Below, piece by piece: positions 15,352-24,447 of a DNA stretch of 43,706 nucleotides (positions are counted from its first letter, which is position 1; each line of letters opens with the position of its first letter). A program made the translations under genes and the position numbers. This stretch comes from an uncultured Alphaproteobacteria bacterium (GTDB lineage Bacteria; Pseudomonadota; Alphaproteobacteria; HIMB59; GCA-002718135), in contig CACKRG010000008.1 of the NCBI GenBank assembly GCA_902602515.1, positions 1 to 43,706 of the forward strand. The letters run 5' to 3'. The notes under the pieces are model-generated. The model ran no database searches, was not told where the DNA came from, and saw only the letters and a program-made list of their open reading frames with translations.

Positions 15352-16008
15352 ATGAAAATAACATTATATTATTTTAAAATTCCATTTTGGAGAGCAGAAG
15401 TAACACGTTTATCTCTATTTATTTCTGACATTCCTTTTATTGATCATAGAATTGAAGGAGAAGAATATGACGAGTTTAAGAAAACAGGTAAATTACCTAA
15501 TGGCAAAATTGCCCCATTTAAACAACTGCCTGTTTTAGAAGTTGATGAGAAAATGTTTGCACAAACAGGTGCTATTGCTAGATACTGTGGTAAACTTTCT
15601 GGCTTATATCCTAAAGATGATGATTATAAATCAGCATTAATTGATCAAATTATTGAAGCAGCTCAAGATATAAATTTTCTAGTTACTTTGTCTGGTAGAG
15701 ATAAAGACCCAGAAAAAAAGAGAGTAGCAAGGGACATACTAGCAACTAGACACTTACCAAAATGGTTTCAGTATTTAGAAAATATAAATAGTCAAAATGA
15801 TCAGTCAGTTTATTTTGTAGGAAAGGACTTAACTATAGCTGATCTAGCAATTTGGAGATTACTTGGTTGGCTAACATCAGGTCTTCTAGATGGAGTGCCA
15901 ATGAATATTTTAGAGCCATATGAAAGATTAAAAAAATTCAGAGAAGAAATCTACAATCATCCAAAAGTAAATGAATGGATGATGAAAACATATGGAAAAA
16001 TAATTTAG
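15352..16008 (+). CDS. glutathione S-transferase family protein
   Basis: A 218-aa cytosolic GST. The thioredoxin-like N-terminal domain (1-80) has KITLYYFKIPFWRAEVTRL with Tyr6/Tyr7 as candidate catalytic residue, FKQLPVLEVD (cis-Pro) and AQTGAIARYCG, which binds the gamma-glutamyl part. The alpha-helical C-terminal domain ends with VNEWMMKTYGKII. It resembles the sigma/alpha-like prostaglandin-D-synthase group often seen in marine bacteria. pdxJ starts 8 nt after its stop. Confidence 0.87.
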   Translation: MKITLYYFKIPFWRAEVTRLSLFISDIPFIDHRIEGEEYDEFKKTGKLPNGKIAPFKQLPVLEVDEKMFAQTGAIARYCGKLSGLYPKDDDYKSALIDQIIEAAQDINFLVTLSGRDKDPEKKRVARDILATRHLPKWFQYLENINSQNDQSVYFVGKDLTIADLAIWRLLGWLTSGLLDGVPMNILEPYERLKKFREEIYNHPKVNEWMMKTYGKII

Positions 16009-16016
16009 CAATAAAA

Positions 16017-16751
16017 ATGACTGCATTAAGTGTTAATGTTAACAAGTTTGCTTTAGTAAGAAATGCTAGAGGAGCTGATTTACCGAACTTAATTGATATT
16101 AGTAATAAATGTTTAAACTATGGTGCTGATGGAATTACAGTACATCCGCGTCCTGATGAAAGACACGCAAAATTTTCTGACCTTGACCCCTTAAAAAATT
16201 TATTATCAAAATTTCAAAATAAGGAATTTAATGTAGAGGGATATCCATCAGATTTTTTTGTCAAAAAAGTAATTGAAGTTAAACCAGATCAAGTAACTTT
16301 AGTCCCAGATCCACCTGGCGCATTAACCTCTTCTTTTGGTTGGGATTGTGAAATTAACAAAAATTTATTAACAGACATAGTTAGTGAATTTAAGAAAAAT
16401 GAAATTCGAGTTTCAATATTTATTAACCCATCTATAAAAACACTAGAAAATTTAGAAGTAATACAAACCGACAGAGTAGAACTTTATACTTTTGATTATG
16501 CTCATACCTTTAATGAAAATAAGGAAAAAGCAGTTAAAGATTATATTGGTGTAACAAACTATCTAAAAAAAGAGTTTCCAAAAATTGAATTAAATGCTGG
16601 TCATGATTTAAATTTAAAAAATTTAAAGTTTTTTTTAGATAATATAAATAATATTAAAGAAGTATCTATTGGCCATGCTCTCATCTGTGATACTTTTGAA
16701 TTTGGCTTACAAGAAACAATAAAAAAATATTTAACCCTAACAAATAATTAA
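16017..16751 (+). CDS. pdxJ: pyridoxine 5'-phosphate synthase PdxJ
   Basis: A 244-aa TIM-barrel enzyme that condenses 3-amino-2-oxopropyl phosphate with 1-deoxyxylulose 5-phosphate to pyridoxine 5'-phosphate, the last ring-forming step of the DXP-dependent vitamin B6 pathway. Motifs: ITVHPRPDERHA near residues 40-53, LVPDPPGALTSSFGWD, and ELNAGHDLNL plus EVSIGHALI in the C-terminal half. I choose ATG at 16017, which gives the normal MTALSVNVNKFA start and lies just after the GST stop, over a longer frame from 15975 that would overlap that gene. Confidence 0.93.
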   Translation: MTALSVNVNKFALVRNARGADLPNLIDISNKCLNYGADGITVHPRPDERHAKFSDLDPLKNLLSKFQNKEFNVEGYPSDFFVKKVIEVKPDQVTLVPDPPGALTSSFGWDCEINKNLLTDIVSEFKKNEIRVSIFINPSIKTLENLEVIQTDRVELYTFDYAHTFNENKEKAVKDYIGVTNYLKKEFPKIELNAGHDLNLKNLKFFLDNINNIKEVSIGHALICDTFEFGLQETIKKYLTLTNN

Positions 16752-17369
16752 GTGACTTTTATATTTTGGCTTCAGTTTGCTACTGTCTGTGTTGCAGGAG
16801 CAATGTCACCGGGTCCAAGTCTAGCGTTAATTATAAGAAATAGTATTACAATTAATCGATTTGCTGGGTTTATGACTGCTGTTGGTCATGGATTAGGTAT
16901 GGGCGTGTATGCTGTATTTGCAGTTACTGGATTATCAATAATTTTAACAGCAAATGAATTATTATTTCAATTAATTCAGATAATTGGAATTCTTTTTTTA
17001 TTATATTTAGGTTTTCAATTTATATTTAAAAAAAATGAGGAAATAGATAAAATTAAGGAACAAAAAAGTATTAATTCTTTCCTACAAGGATTTTCGATAG
17101 CAATTTTTAATCCCAAAATTCTTATATGGTTTTCAGCTGTCTTTTCTCAATTTGTAAAAATTGATGCCTCCTTTTTTTCACATTCAATTCTTGTAGTTAC
17201 TGCTTCTGTAATTGATGGCATGTGGTACATTATTGTAACCCTTCTTGTAACAAGTTATGGAATGAATGATTTCTTCCAAAAAAGGCAGGGTATAATACAA
17301 AAAATATCAGGATTTATTTTAGTATTAATTGGTGTTTTGCTAATTATAGACTTCTTCCAAGACTCTTAA
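16752..17369 (+). CDS. LysE/RhtB family amino-acid exporter
   Basis: A 205-aa inner-membrane exporter with about six TM segments. The N-terminal hallmark is GAMSPGPSLALIIRNS, followed by GHGLGMGVYAVFAVTGLS and a central NPKILIWFSAVFSQF. LysE/RhtB proteins export amino acids such as lysine, threonine or homoserine; which one is open. The start GTG at 16752 directly abuts the pdxJ stop. Its last 30 nt overlap the end of a convergent dipeptidase gene, the longest such overlap here. Confidence 0.88.
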   Translation: MTFIFWLQFATVCVAGAMSPGPSLALIIRNSITINRFAGFMTAVGHGLGMGVYAVFAVTGLSIILTANELLFQLIQIIGILFLLYLGFQFIFKKNEEIDKIKEQKSINSFLQGFSIAIFNPKILIWFSAVFSQFVKIDASFFSHSILVVTASVIDGMWYIIVTLLVTSYGMNDFFQKRQGIIQKISGFILVLIGVLLIIDFFQDS

Positions 17370-18425
17370 AATATTTTTTCCCATAATTTTTTCAATCTCT
17401 AAATATTTATAACCTCTTTTTTCTAAAGACTCTTGAATTATCATATGATCTAAACAATCATTCCATGAATGAGGTAGGCAATCAAGTCCATCATAGTCAC
17501 TGCCTATTCCTACATAATCAATACCTATTTGATTAATTACATATTCAATATGGTCAACAAATATTTCTATACTTGGGCATATATATGCCAATTTTTTTTG
17601 AAGAAAATTTTGTTTTGCAATCCATTGAGAAGTTTTATTGGAATATTTTCTTTCAATAGAATTTAATTCATCAAGATATTTATTTCTCTCTTTTGATTCT
17701 CTTTCTTTAAAAGATTTATCAATAAAAAAAGGATATGGATTTAAACCAATTAATCCTTTTGATTTTTTGATAGCTTGAATTTGATCATCTTTTAAATTAC
17801 GAAAATGTGGACACAAATTATACACGCTAGAATGTGAGGCAATAAAAGGTTTAGTACTCACAGATGCAATGTCCCAAAAACTTTTCTCTCCAATGTGAGA
17901 AACATCCACTAACACATTATTATCTTGGCAAATAGAAATAACCTCTTTCCCAAATTCATTTAAGCCATGGCTTTTAAGTTTTGACAAATTGTATGTCTCA
18001 TCATAATTTGATGAAACCCAATCCAAAGAATGATTCCAAGTTGGGCCAAAATAGAAAAGTCCCCTTTCAATAAAATGATATAAATTATTGATATCATTTT
18101 CTAAGCCCTCTCCACCTTCCATTGAAATTGGAAGCATTGTCTTATTTTTATCTATTGCTTCATTAATTTCTGAGAGTTTTTTGGGGATGATAATTTCTTC
18201 ATGTGATGAAATTCTTTCAATCTCATCATACATTTTATCAGCTCTCTTAAAAAAATTTGGTTCTTTAGCATTGCTAGAGACCCAAATAATTAAAATCTCT
18301 AAATCAATTTCAGATTTTAGTAACCTTGGTATGTCAGTATGCCCATGCGATGTAAGCTTTGTAACATCTTCACCTTCAATAACTCTTTGCACAAGATCAT
18401 TATGCAAGTCAGCAACAAACATCAA
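17340..18425 (-). CDS. membrane dipeptidase-like metallopeptidase (family M19)
   Basis: A 361-aa zinc dipeptidase of the amidohydrolase (TIM-barrel) superfamily. Metal ligands are seen: His8 and Asp10 (ADLHND), Glu103 (SMEGGEG), His177 (DVSHIGE) and His198 (ASHSSVYN); GIGSDYDG gives the C-terminal acidic residue. M19 enzymes cleave a range of dipeptides, including D-amino-acid ones. No signal peptide is visible, so it is probably cytoplasmic. It lies just downstream (2 nt) of the cyclophilin gene, on the same strand. Confidence 0.91.
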   Translation of the reverse strand: MMFVADLHNDLVQRVIEGEDVTKLTSHGHTDIPRLLKSEIDLEILIIWVSSNAKEPNFFKRADKMYDEIERISSHEEIIIPKKLSEINEAIDKNKTMLPISMEGGEGLENDINNLYHFIERGLFYFGPTWNHSLDWVSSNYDETYNLSKLKSHGLNEFGKEVISICQDNNVLVDVSHIGEKSFWDIASVSTKPFIASHSSVYNLCPHFRNLKDDQIQAIKKSKGLIGLNPYPFFIDKSFKERESKERNKYLDELNSIERKYSNKTSQWIAKQNFLQKKLAYICPSIEIFVDHIEYVINQIGIDYVGIGSDYDGLDCLPHSWNDCLDHMIIQESLEKRGYKYLEIEKIMGKNILRVLEEVYN

Positions 18426-18426
18426 A

Positions 18427-18993
18427 TTATTTTACAATCTCCATTTTAATTATTTTATCTGGATCAGCAGGTGGCTCACCTCTTGTGATATTATCAACAT
18501 ATTCCATACCTTCAGTAACTTGAGCCCAAACGGTATATTGACCATCTAAAAAAGAGCAATCATTAAAACAAATGAAAAATTGACTATTGGCGCTATTTGG
18601 ATTTTGAGCTCTTGCCATTGATACTGCACCCCTTCCATGATTCTCAGAAGAAAATTCTGCCTCAATATCAGGAAGTTTCGATCCACCTGTTCCTGCTCTT
18701 GATAAGTTGAAATTATCATTACTTGAATTTCCAAATTCTACATCACCTGTTTGAGCCATAAAGCCATCTATAACTCTATGAAAAACAACTCCATCATATT
18801 GTCCTTCTTCAATAAGTTGTTTGATTTGTTTTACATGTTTTGGTGCTACGTTTGGTTTAGTCTCTATTACAACAACACCATCTTTAAGTGTCATATGAAT
18901 AGTATCTTTCTTTTCATCAGCCATTGAAATCTCCCCTTTTAAGAATATTGAGAATATGAAGATGAAAATAAATAGTTTTTTAAGTTTATTCAT
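18427..18993 (-). CDS. cyclophilin-type peptidyl-prolyl cis-trans isomerase, secreted
   Basis: A 188-aa cyclophilin with an N-terminal hydrophobic signal segment (LFIFIFIFSIFLKGEISMA), so it is likely periplasmic. The isomerase domain has VVFHRVIDGFMAQTGD with the catalytic Arg, then SMARAQNPNSANSQFFIC and the active-site Trp region YTVWAQVTEGMEYVD. Start ATG at 18993 is preferred over an upstream GTG (19014), as it gives a normal signal peptide; both are possible. It accelerates folding of exported proteins. Shares a transcript with the dipeptidase gene. Confidence 0.9.
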   Translation of the reverse strand: MNKLKKLFIFIFIFSIFLKGEISMADEKKDTIHMTLKDGVVVIETKPNVAPKHVKQIKQLIEEGQYDGVVFHRVIDGFMAQTGDVEFGNSSNDNFNLSRAGTGGSKLPDIEAEFSSENHGRGAVSMARAQNPNSANSQFFICFNDCSFLDGQYTVWAQVTEGMEYVDNITRGEPPADPDKIIKMEIVK

Positions 18994-19037
18994 ATTTGTT
19001 TTCTTTACCTTCACCCAAATTGTTTTATATATAAGTA

Positions 19038-19502
19038 ATGCACATCTTTGAAGAAAATATCAAGAAATTAGATCTAAAAATTCCAGATATGCCAACTCCA
19101 CTTGCAAATTACGTACCCTTTAAGGTTGCAGATAATACTGTTTATGTATCTGGTCAAGGACCCGTAATTGATGGTAAAATTCTTTATAGTGGAAAAGTTG
19201 GTGTAGATATTTCCGAAGAGGACGGAATAAAAGCTGCTGAAACTTGTTGCATTAATATTATTGCAGCTCTTAAAACATCGATAGATGGTGATTGGGATAG
19301 ACTAGATTCTTTTTTAAAACTTGGAGGTTTTGTAAATTGCAATGATAACTTTACCAATCAACCAAAGATCATAAATGGGGCATCAGATTTATTAGTCAAT
19401 ATTTTTGGTGACAAGGGAAGACACTCAAGATTTGCAGTTGGCTCAAACGTACTTCCTCTAAATATTTCTGTTGAAATAGACGCCATCATAAAAATCAAAT
19501 AA
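19038..19502 (+). CDS. RidA family protein (YjgF-like)
   Basis: A 154-aa RidA/YjgF/YER057c family member. Typical stretches are NTVYVSGQGPVIDGK, AAETCCINIIAALKTSIDG, and GRHSRFAVGSNVLPLNISVE, which holds the Arg that in RidA binds the carboxylate of reactive enamines. The length of about 150 aa and the sequence suit the YjgH/Rid subfamily rather than the ~128-aa core RidA. Likely deaminates 2-aminoacrylate-like intermediates, but subfamily substrates vary. The next gene starts 10 nt later. Confidence 0.88.
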   Translation: MHIFEENIKKLDLKIPDMPTPLANYVPFKVADNTVYVSGQGPVIDGKILYSGKVGVDISEEDGIKAAETCCINIIAALKTSIDGDWDRLDSFLKLGGFVNCNDNFTNQPKIINGASDLLVNIFGDKGRHSRFAVGSNVLPLNISVEIDAIIKIK

Positions 19503-19512
19503 TAAACTTAAT

Positions 19513-20646
19513 ATGAGTAAATATTTTTTTTGCTCTTCACTTAATGATATTAAAAAATCAAATTGGAATGAATGTGTTGGAAATGATCATCCATTCTTGC
19601 AATATGAATTTCTTCATGCATTAGAAAAAAGTAAAAGTGCAAATACCAAAACTGGTTGGCAACCATATCATTATATAGAAAAAGAAAACGATAAAATTAT
19701 TTCATTATGTCCACTTTACATTAAGAACCATTCATTTGGAGAATATATCTTTGATCATTCTTGGGCTGATGCTTATCATCGATATGGAATAAATTATTAT
19801 CCAAAACTTCAATCTGCAATTCCGTTTACACCTGTTACTGGTGATAGAATTGTTTTAAATAAGTCAGTTAAAGATAAAAAGAAAAAACAAGTTCAAATAA
19901 TTAAGAATATTATAGAAGAAGCTAAAAAAATAAATGTTTCTTCCCTGCATTTTAATTTTGTTAATGATGTTTCTAATTGGAATAATGTTAAGAATATTAT
20001 GATTAGATCAGGGATACAGTTTCATTGGAATAATAATGAATATAAAAAATTTGATGATTTTTTAAATGAATTATCTTCTAGAAAAAGAAAAATAATTAGA
20101 CGGGAAAGACAATGTATTGAAAAAAATAATTTACAAGTAAAATTACTTAATGGAGATGATATTAAAGAAGAGCATATAAGTTTTTTTTACGATTGTTACT
20201 TAGATACTACTGGAAGAAAATGGGGATCTACGTATTTAACTAAAGAATTTTTCTTTGAAATATTAGATAACTTCAAAAATAATATTTTGCTTATAATGGC
20301 CTTCCAAGATTACAAAATGGTTGCCTCTGCAATTAATTTTATAAGTAAAACTCATCTATATGGTCGTTTATGGGGGTCAAAATACGAAGTTCCCTTTTTA
20401 CATTTTGAGCTTTGTTACTATCAAGCAATAGAATATGCCATTAGAAATAACATTAAAATAGTTGAGGCTGGTGCTCAAGGTGAACATAAGTTACAGAGAG
20501 GCTATGTTCCTACTAAAACATGGAGTGCGCATTGGATTAAAGATCAAGAATTCAGCAAGGCAATTCAAAATTTTCTTGATAATGAAAGTCAGTTAATTGA
20601 TAGTCAGAAAGAAAGATTAGATGATTTTCTCCCGTTCAAAAATTAA
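19513..20646 (+). CDS. FemAB-like GNAT N-acyltransferase (DUF482/COG3146)
   Basis: A 377-aa cytoplasmic protein of the 'peptidoglycan biosynthesis protein FemAB-like' (PF04339) family. Blocks: NECVGNDHPFLQYEFLHALE near the N-terminus, ENDKIISLCPLYIKNHSFGEY, SRKRKIIRRERQCI in the middle and KIVEAGAQGEHKLQRGYVPT near the end. These are typical, and the fold contains two GNAT domains. Its acceptor is not established. The stop overlaps that of the convergent clpA by 4 nt. It follows the RidA gene closely, so the two are probably cotranscribed. Confidence 0.86.
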   Translation: MSKYFFCSSLNDIKKSNWNECVGNDHPFLQYEFLHALEKSKSANTKTGWQPYHYIEKENDKIISLCPLYIKNHSFGEYIFDHSWADAYHRYGINYYPKLQSAIPFTPVTGDRIVLNKSVKDKKKKQVQIIKNIIEEAKKINVSSLHFNFVNDVSNWNNVKNIMIRSGIQFHWNNNEYKKFDDFLNELSSRKRKIIRRERQCIEKNNLQVKLLNGDDIKEEHISFFYDCYLDTTGRKWGSTYLTKEFFFEILDNFKNNILLIMAFQDYKMVASAINFISKTHLYGRLWGSKYEVPFLHFELCYYQAIEYAIRNNIKIVEAGAQGEHKLQRGYVPTKTWSAHWIKDQEFSKAIQNFLDNESQLIDSQKERLDDFLPFKN

Positions 20647-22916
20647 GCAAGTTCTTTTTTAACTTCTTGCTTATTTGAAAATTCAAAACTAATTTTTTTA
20701 TACTTGCTTGTTATTTCTACGTGACCACCCTTAGATAATTTTCCAAAAATCAATTCTTCAGCCATAGGTTTTTTGACTTTTTCTTGAATTACTCTTCCCA
20801 ATTCTCTTGCACCATAAACCTCATCATAACCTTCTTCGGCTAATAATTCTTTTGCTTCCTTATTAATTGATAATGAAACTCCTTTATCTTCAAGTTGAGC
20901 CTCAATTTCTATGATGAATTTATCTACGATAGAAAGTACTATATTTTTAGATAAATGATTAAAATGAATTATTGAATCAATTCGATTTCTAAATTCAGGT
21001 GAAAAAATTCTATTAATTGCATCACTACTATCATCATTAGATCTTTTTGCATTAAATCCTATTTTGTTTTTAGATACATCAATTGCACCAGCATTAGTTG
21101 TCATGATTAATATAACATTTCTAAAATCTATAGTCTTGCCATTATGATCAGTTAATTTTCCATAGTCCATTACTTGAAGAAGTATATTGAATAAATCAAA
21201 GTGAGCTTTTTCAATTTCATCTAAAAGCAATACACAATGAGGATTTTGATCTACGCCATCTGTTAATAATCCCCCTTGATCAAAACCAACATAACCTGGA
21301 GGAGCCCCAATCAGTCTGCTCACAGTATGACGTTCCATGTATTCTGACATATCAAATCTAAGAAGTTTAATTCCAAGAGTATTGCTTAATTGTCTAGCTA
21401 CCTCAGTCTTTCCAACTCCAGTAGGTCCAGAAAATAAATAGGAGCCAATTGGTTTTCCATCTTCTCTAAGTCCTGCTCTTGCTAACTTTATGGAAGATGA
21501 AAGCTCTTCTATAGCTTTGTCTTGACCAAATACAAAATTTTTCAAATCTCTTTCTAGATTTTTTAGACTATTCTTATCACTTTGATTAACAGATTTTGTT
21601 GGAATTCTTGCCATTAAGGCAACAACTGCTTCTATGTCTTTTGATAGAACAATTTTCTTTCTTTTCTCTTCAGGCAATAAATATTGTGATGCACCTGCTT
21701 CGTCAATGACATCAATGGCTTTATCAGGAAGCTTCCTATCCCCTATATATTTATTTGATAATTCAACAGCGCTAATAATTGCTTCAGGTGAATATTTAAT
21801 ATTATGATGTTCTTCATAGTAAGTTTTTAACCCTTCAAGAATTTTGATTGTCTCATCTTTTGATGGTTCTTTAACATCAATTTTTTGGAATCTTCTAACC
21901 AAAGCTCTATCTTTTTCAAAATAGTTTTTAAACTCCTTATAAGTAGTTGACCCAATGCATTTAAGAGTACCATTGCCTAGAGAGGGTTTTAATAAGTTAC
22001 TGGCATCCATTGATCCTCCACTGGTTGCTCCTGCACCAATAACGGTATGGATTTCATCTATAAATAAAACAGCTTTGTCTTTTTTTTGTAACTCTTTAAG
22101 AACTGCTTTCAATCTCTCTTCAAAATCACCTCTGTATCTTGTACCTGCAAGTAGAGCACCCATATCCAGTGAATATATAATTGCATCCTCCATAATTTTA
22201 GGTACTTTTTTTTCTGTAATTCTTTTTGCCAATCCTTCAGCAATTGCTGTTTTCCCAACACCAGGGTCTCCAACAAATAAAGGATTATTTTTTTGTCTTC
22301 TGCATAAAATTTGAATTGTTCTATCTAGTTCTTTGCTTCTTCCGATTAGCTTGTCAATTTTACCATGTTTTGATTTTTCATTTAAGTTAATACAAAACTG
22401 ACCTAAAGCACTTTTCGGTTTTTGTTGTTCATTATTGTCGTTTGTTTGATTATCTACAAATTCTTCATTTTCAAAACTTTCATTACTTTTTGAAATACCA
22501 TGTGAAATATATTGCACAGCATCTAATCTGCTCATATTTTGTTGATGAAGAAAATATACTGCATGGCTTTCTTTCTCAGAAAATAAAGCTACAATCATGT
22601 TAGCTCCTGTAACACTCTCTCTCCCACTAGATTGCACGTGAATAGCAGCTCTTTGTAAAACTCTTTGAAAACCATTTGTTAATTTTGGTTCTCCAGTAAA
22701 GTTCTCTCTAAGATTTTCTAAATCATTAATAATAAATTTCTCAACACTTTCTTTTAAATTTGAAACATCTACTGCACACGCTTTAAGAACACTAATTGCG
22801 TCTTGGTCTTCCAAAAGAGAAAATAATAAATGCTCTAGAGTTACATACTCATGCTTATAAGTAGTTGCTAGTTGATATGCTTTTCTTAATGTTTTTTCTA
22901 AATTTTGTGACAGCAT
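20643..22916 (-). CDS. clpA: ATP-dependent Clp protease ATP-binding subunit ClpA
   Basis: A 757-aa AAA+ unfoldase that feeds substrates to ClpP. N-domain (about 1-140) for ClpS binding; D1 AAA domain with Walker A GDPGVGKT near 216-223 and VLFIDEIH Walker B; D2 domain with GPTGVGKT and VLLLDEIEKAH; C-terminal ClpB_D2-small domain. I take the ATG at 22916, which overlaps the clpS stop (TAATG), instead of a longer frame from 22937: the longer start reads into clpS and [10 protein letters not shown] is the typical ClpA start. clpP is not in the window. Confidence 0.95.
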   Translation of the reverse strand: MLSQNLEKTLRKAYQLATTYKHEYVTLEHLLFSLLEDQDAISVLKACAVDVSNLKESVEKFIINDLENLRENFTGEPKLTNGFQRVLQRAAIHVQSSGRESVTGANMIVALFSEKESHAVYFLHQQNMSRLDAVQYISHGISKSNESFENEEFVDNQTNDNNEQQKPKSALGQFCINLNEKSKHGKIDKLIGRSKELDRTIQILCRRQKNNPLFVGDPGVGKTAIAEGLAKRITEKKVPKIMEDAIIYSLDMGALLAGTRYRGDFEERLKAVLKELQKKDKAVLFIDEIHTVIGAGATSGGSMDASNLLKPSLGNGTLKCIGSTTYKEFKNYFEKDRALVRRFQKIDVKEPSKDETIKILEGLKTYYEEHHNIKYSPEAIISAVELSNKYIGDRKLPDKAIDVIDEAGASQYLLPEEKRKKIVLSKDIEAVVALMARIPTKSVNQSDKNSLKNLERDLKNFVFGQDKAIEELSSSIKLARAGLREDGKPIGSYLFSGPTGVGKTEVARQLSNTLGIKLLRFDMSEYMERHTVSRLIGAPPGYVGFDQGGLLTDGVDQNPHCVLLLDEIEKAHFDLFNILLQVMDYGKLTDHNGKTIDFRNVILIMTTNAGAIDVSKNKIGFNAKRSNDDSSDAINRIFSPEFRNRIDSIIHFNHLSKNIVLSIVDKFIIEIEAQLEDKGVSLSINKEAKELLAEEGYDEVYGARELGRVIQEKVKKPMAEELIFGKLSKGGHVEITSKYKKISFEFSNKQEVKKELA

Positions 22917-23251
22917 TAACTTTTTTCCATTGTGCATTGTAAAGGATGTTCATTTTTTTTTGCCATATCCATTACTGATTTACATTTAGACTCAGCAACT
23001 TCATAGGTAAAAGTTCCACAAACACCAATACCATTTTTGTGAACGTGTAACATAATTTGAGTAGCTTCCTCTTGTTTTTTATTAAATATTTTTTCTAACA
23101 CCATAACAACAAATTCCATTGGTGTATAATCATCATTTAGGAGTAAAACATTATACATTGATGGTTTTTTTGTCTTAGGTTTTGTATCTAATAAGAGGCC
23201 TCTTTGAAAATCGTCCTTATTATTGTTACTATTTTGATCATCATTAACCAT
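22916..23251 (-). CDS. clpS: ATP-dependent Clp protease adaptor ClpS
   Basis: A 111-aa adaptor that presents N-degron substrates to ClpA. Conserved core: [20 protein letters not shown], which includes the Asn-Asp binding pocket, [17 protein letters not shown] and FTYEVAESK near the C-terminus. The N-terminal extension (about 30 aa) is rich in Asn, Lys and Asp and probably disordered. The stop overlaps the clpA start by one base (TAATG), the standard clpS-clpA operon. Confidence 0.95.
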   Translation of the reverse strand: MVNDDQNSNNNKDDFQRGLLLDTKPKTKKPSMYNVLLLNDDYTPMEFVVMVLEKIFNKKQEEATQIMLHVHKNGIGVCGTFTYEVAESKCKSVMDMAKKNEHPLQCTMEKS

Positions 23252-23334
23252 ATTTACTAAATAATATGTTTTAAAATATTTTAAAGTATTTTTCTGTTTG
23301 AAAGCATCGAAAATCTTATGTTAATCAAGAAAAA

Positions 23335-24447
23335 ATGAAAAAAAATTTATTATTAATCATTATTTTAAATAGCTTTTTAATATTAGGTTTTTCATCAAAT
23401 ATTTTTGCTAAAAAAGCAGCAATCGTTATTGATTTTGATACGGAAGAAGTATTATTCGAAGTTAATGCAGATACGAGGAATTATCCTGCATCCTTAACAA
23501 AAATAATGACTCTCTACATAGTTTTTGATTATATTAAAAAAGGAAAGCTTAGTTATGATAGTCAATTGAGCGTATCAAATATTGCCGCTTCAAGATCACC
23601 AAGCAAGCTTTATTTAGAGGCAGGCTCAAATATAAAAGTTAGTGATGCAATTAATGCGCTTATAATTAAATCAGCAAATGATGTAGCAACTGTAGTTTCT
23701 GAAAATATATCAGGCAGTGAAAAGGAGTTTGCTAAGCTTATGACACACTATGCAAAAAATTTAGGTATGCATAATACAACATTTAAAAATGCGTCAGGTC
23801 TTCCCAATAGAGCGCAATTAACAACTGCAAGAGATATAGCAAAACTTTCACATGCACTAATTTCAAATTTTCCAGAAGAGTATAAATTGTTTAGCAAAAC
23901 AAAATTTACTTATAAGGGAAAGACATACAAAACACATAATAAATTAATGTTAAGCTACGATGGTGCTGATGGTATTAAAACAGGATATATCAAAGCATCT
24001 GGTTTTCAGTTAGCTTTTTCAGCTGTTAGAGATGATAAAAGGTTAATAGGAATTATTTTTGGAGGTGATACAGGAAGCCAACGAAACAAATCTTTGAAAA
24101 TAATAATGGATAAAGAATTCGCTGAATTAAATATTAAGACAAAAAGTAGTAATAAAAAAATAGTTAAAAAAGATGAGACTCCAAACAAAAAAATTGAAAA
24201 CAAAAAAAATGCTTATTCCATTGTTGTTGGAACTTTTAAGTATAGAAATAATGCAGAAAAACAAATCAAATTAATTAAAAGTAAATATCCATTTTCTACT
24301 AAAGATAAAATTTCAAATGTTGTGCTGATAAAAGTCAGTGGCAAACAACTTTATGAATCTAGATTTGAAAATTTTTCTAAAAAAGAAGCGTATACAGCCT
24401 GTAAAAGACTGAAAAAATATAATCGTGATTGTTTTGTTAGACTGTAA
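23335..24447 (+). CDS. D-alanyl-D-alanine carboxypeptidase (PBP5/6-type) with SPOR domain
   Basis: A 370-aa periplasmic penicillin-binding protein. Signal peptide of about 25 aa (cleavage near IFA-KK). The serine peptidase motifs are all present: SLTK at 53-56, SAN at 113-115 and KTG at 215-217. The C-terminal 75 aa (from about 295, AYSIVVGTFKYRNNAEKQI) form a SPOR domain that binds denuded septal peptidoglycan, pointing to a role in cell division. The PBP5 amphipathic membrane anchor is replaced by a Lys-rich linker. Start ATG at 23335. Its end overlaps the convergent mutase gene by 11 nt. Confidence 0.92.
   Translation: MKKNLLLIIILNSFLILGFSSNIFAKKAAIVIDFDTEEVLFEVNADTRNYPASLTKIMTLYIVFDYIKKGKLSYDSQLSVSNIAASRSPSKLYLEAGSNIKVSDAINALIIKSANDVATVVSENISGSEKEFAKLMTHYAKNLGMHNTTFKNASGLPNRAQLTTARDIAKLSHALISNFPEEYKLFSKTKFTYKGKTYKTHNKLMLSYDGADGIKTGYIKASGFQLAFSAVRDDKRLIGIIFGGDTGSQRNKSLKIIMDKEFAELNIKTKSSNKKIVKKDETPNKKIENKKNAYSIVVGTFKYRNNAEKQIKLIKSKYPFSTKDKISNVVLIKVSGKQLYESRFENFSKKEAYTACKRLKKYNRDCFVRL

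Noticed and set aside
15975-16016. Extended PdxJ start
   Set aside because: It overlaps the GST gene and lacks PdxJ-like sequence; the ATG at 16017 gives the normal start.
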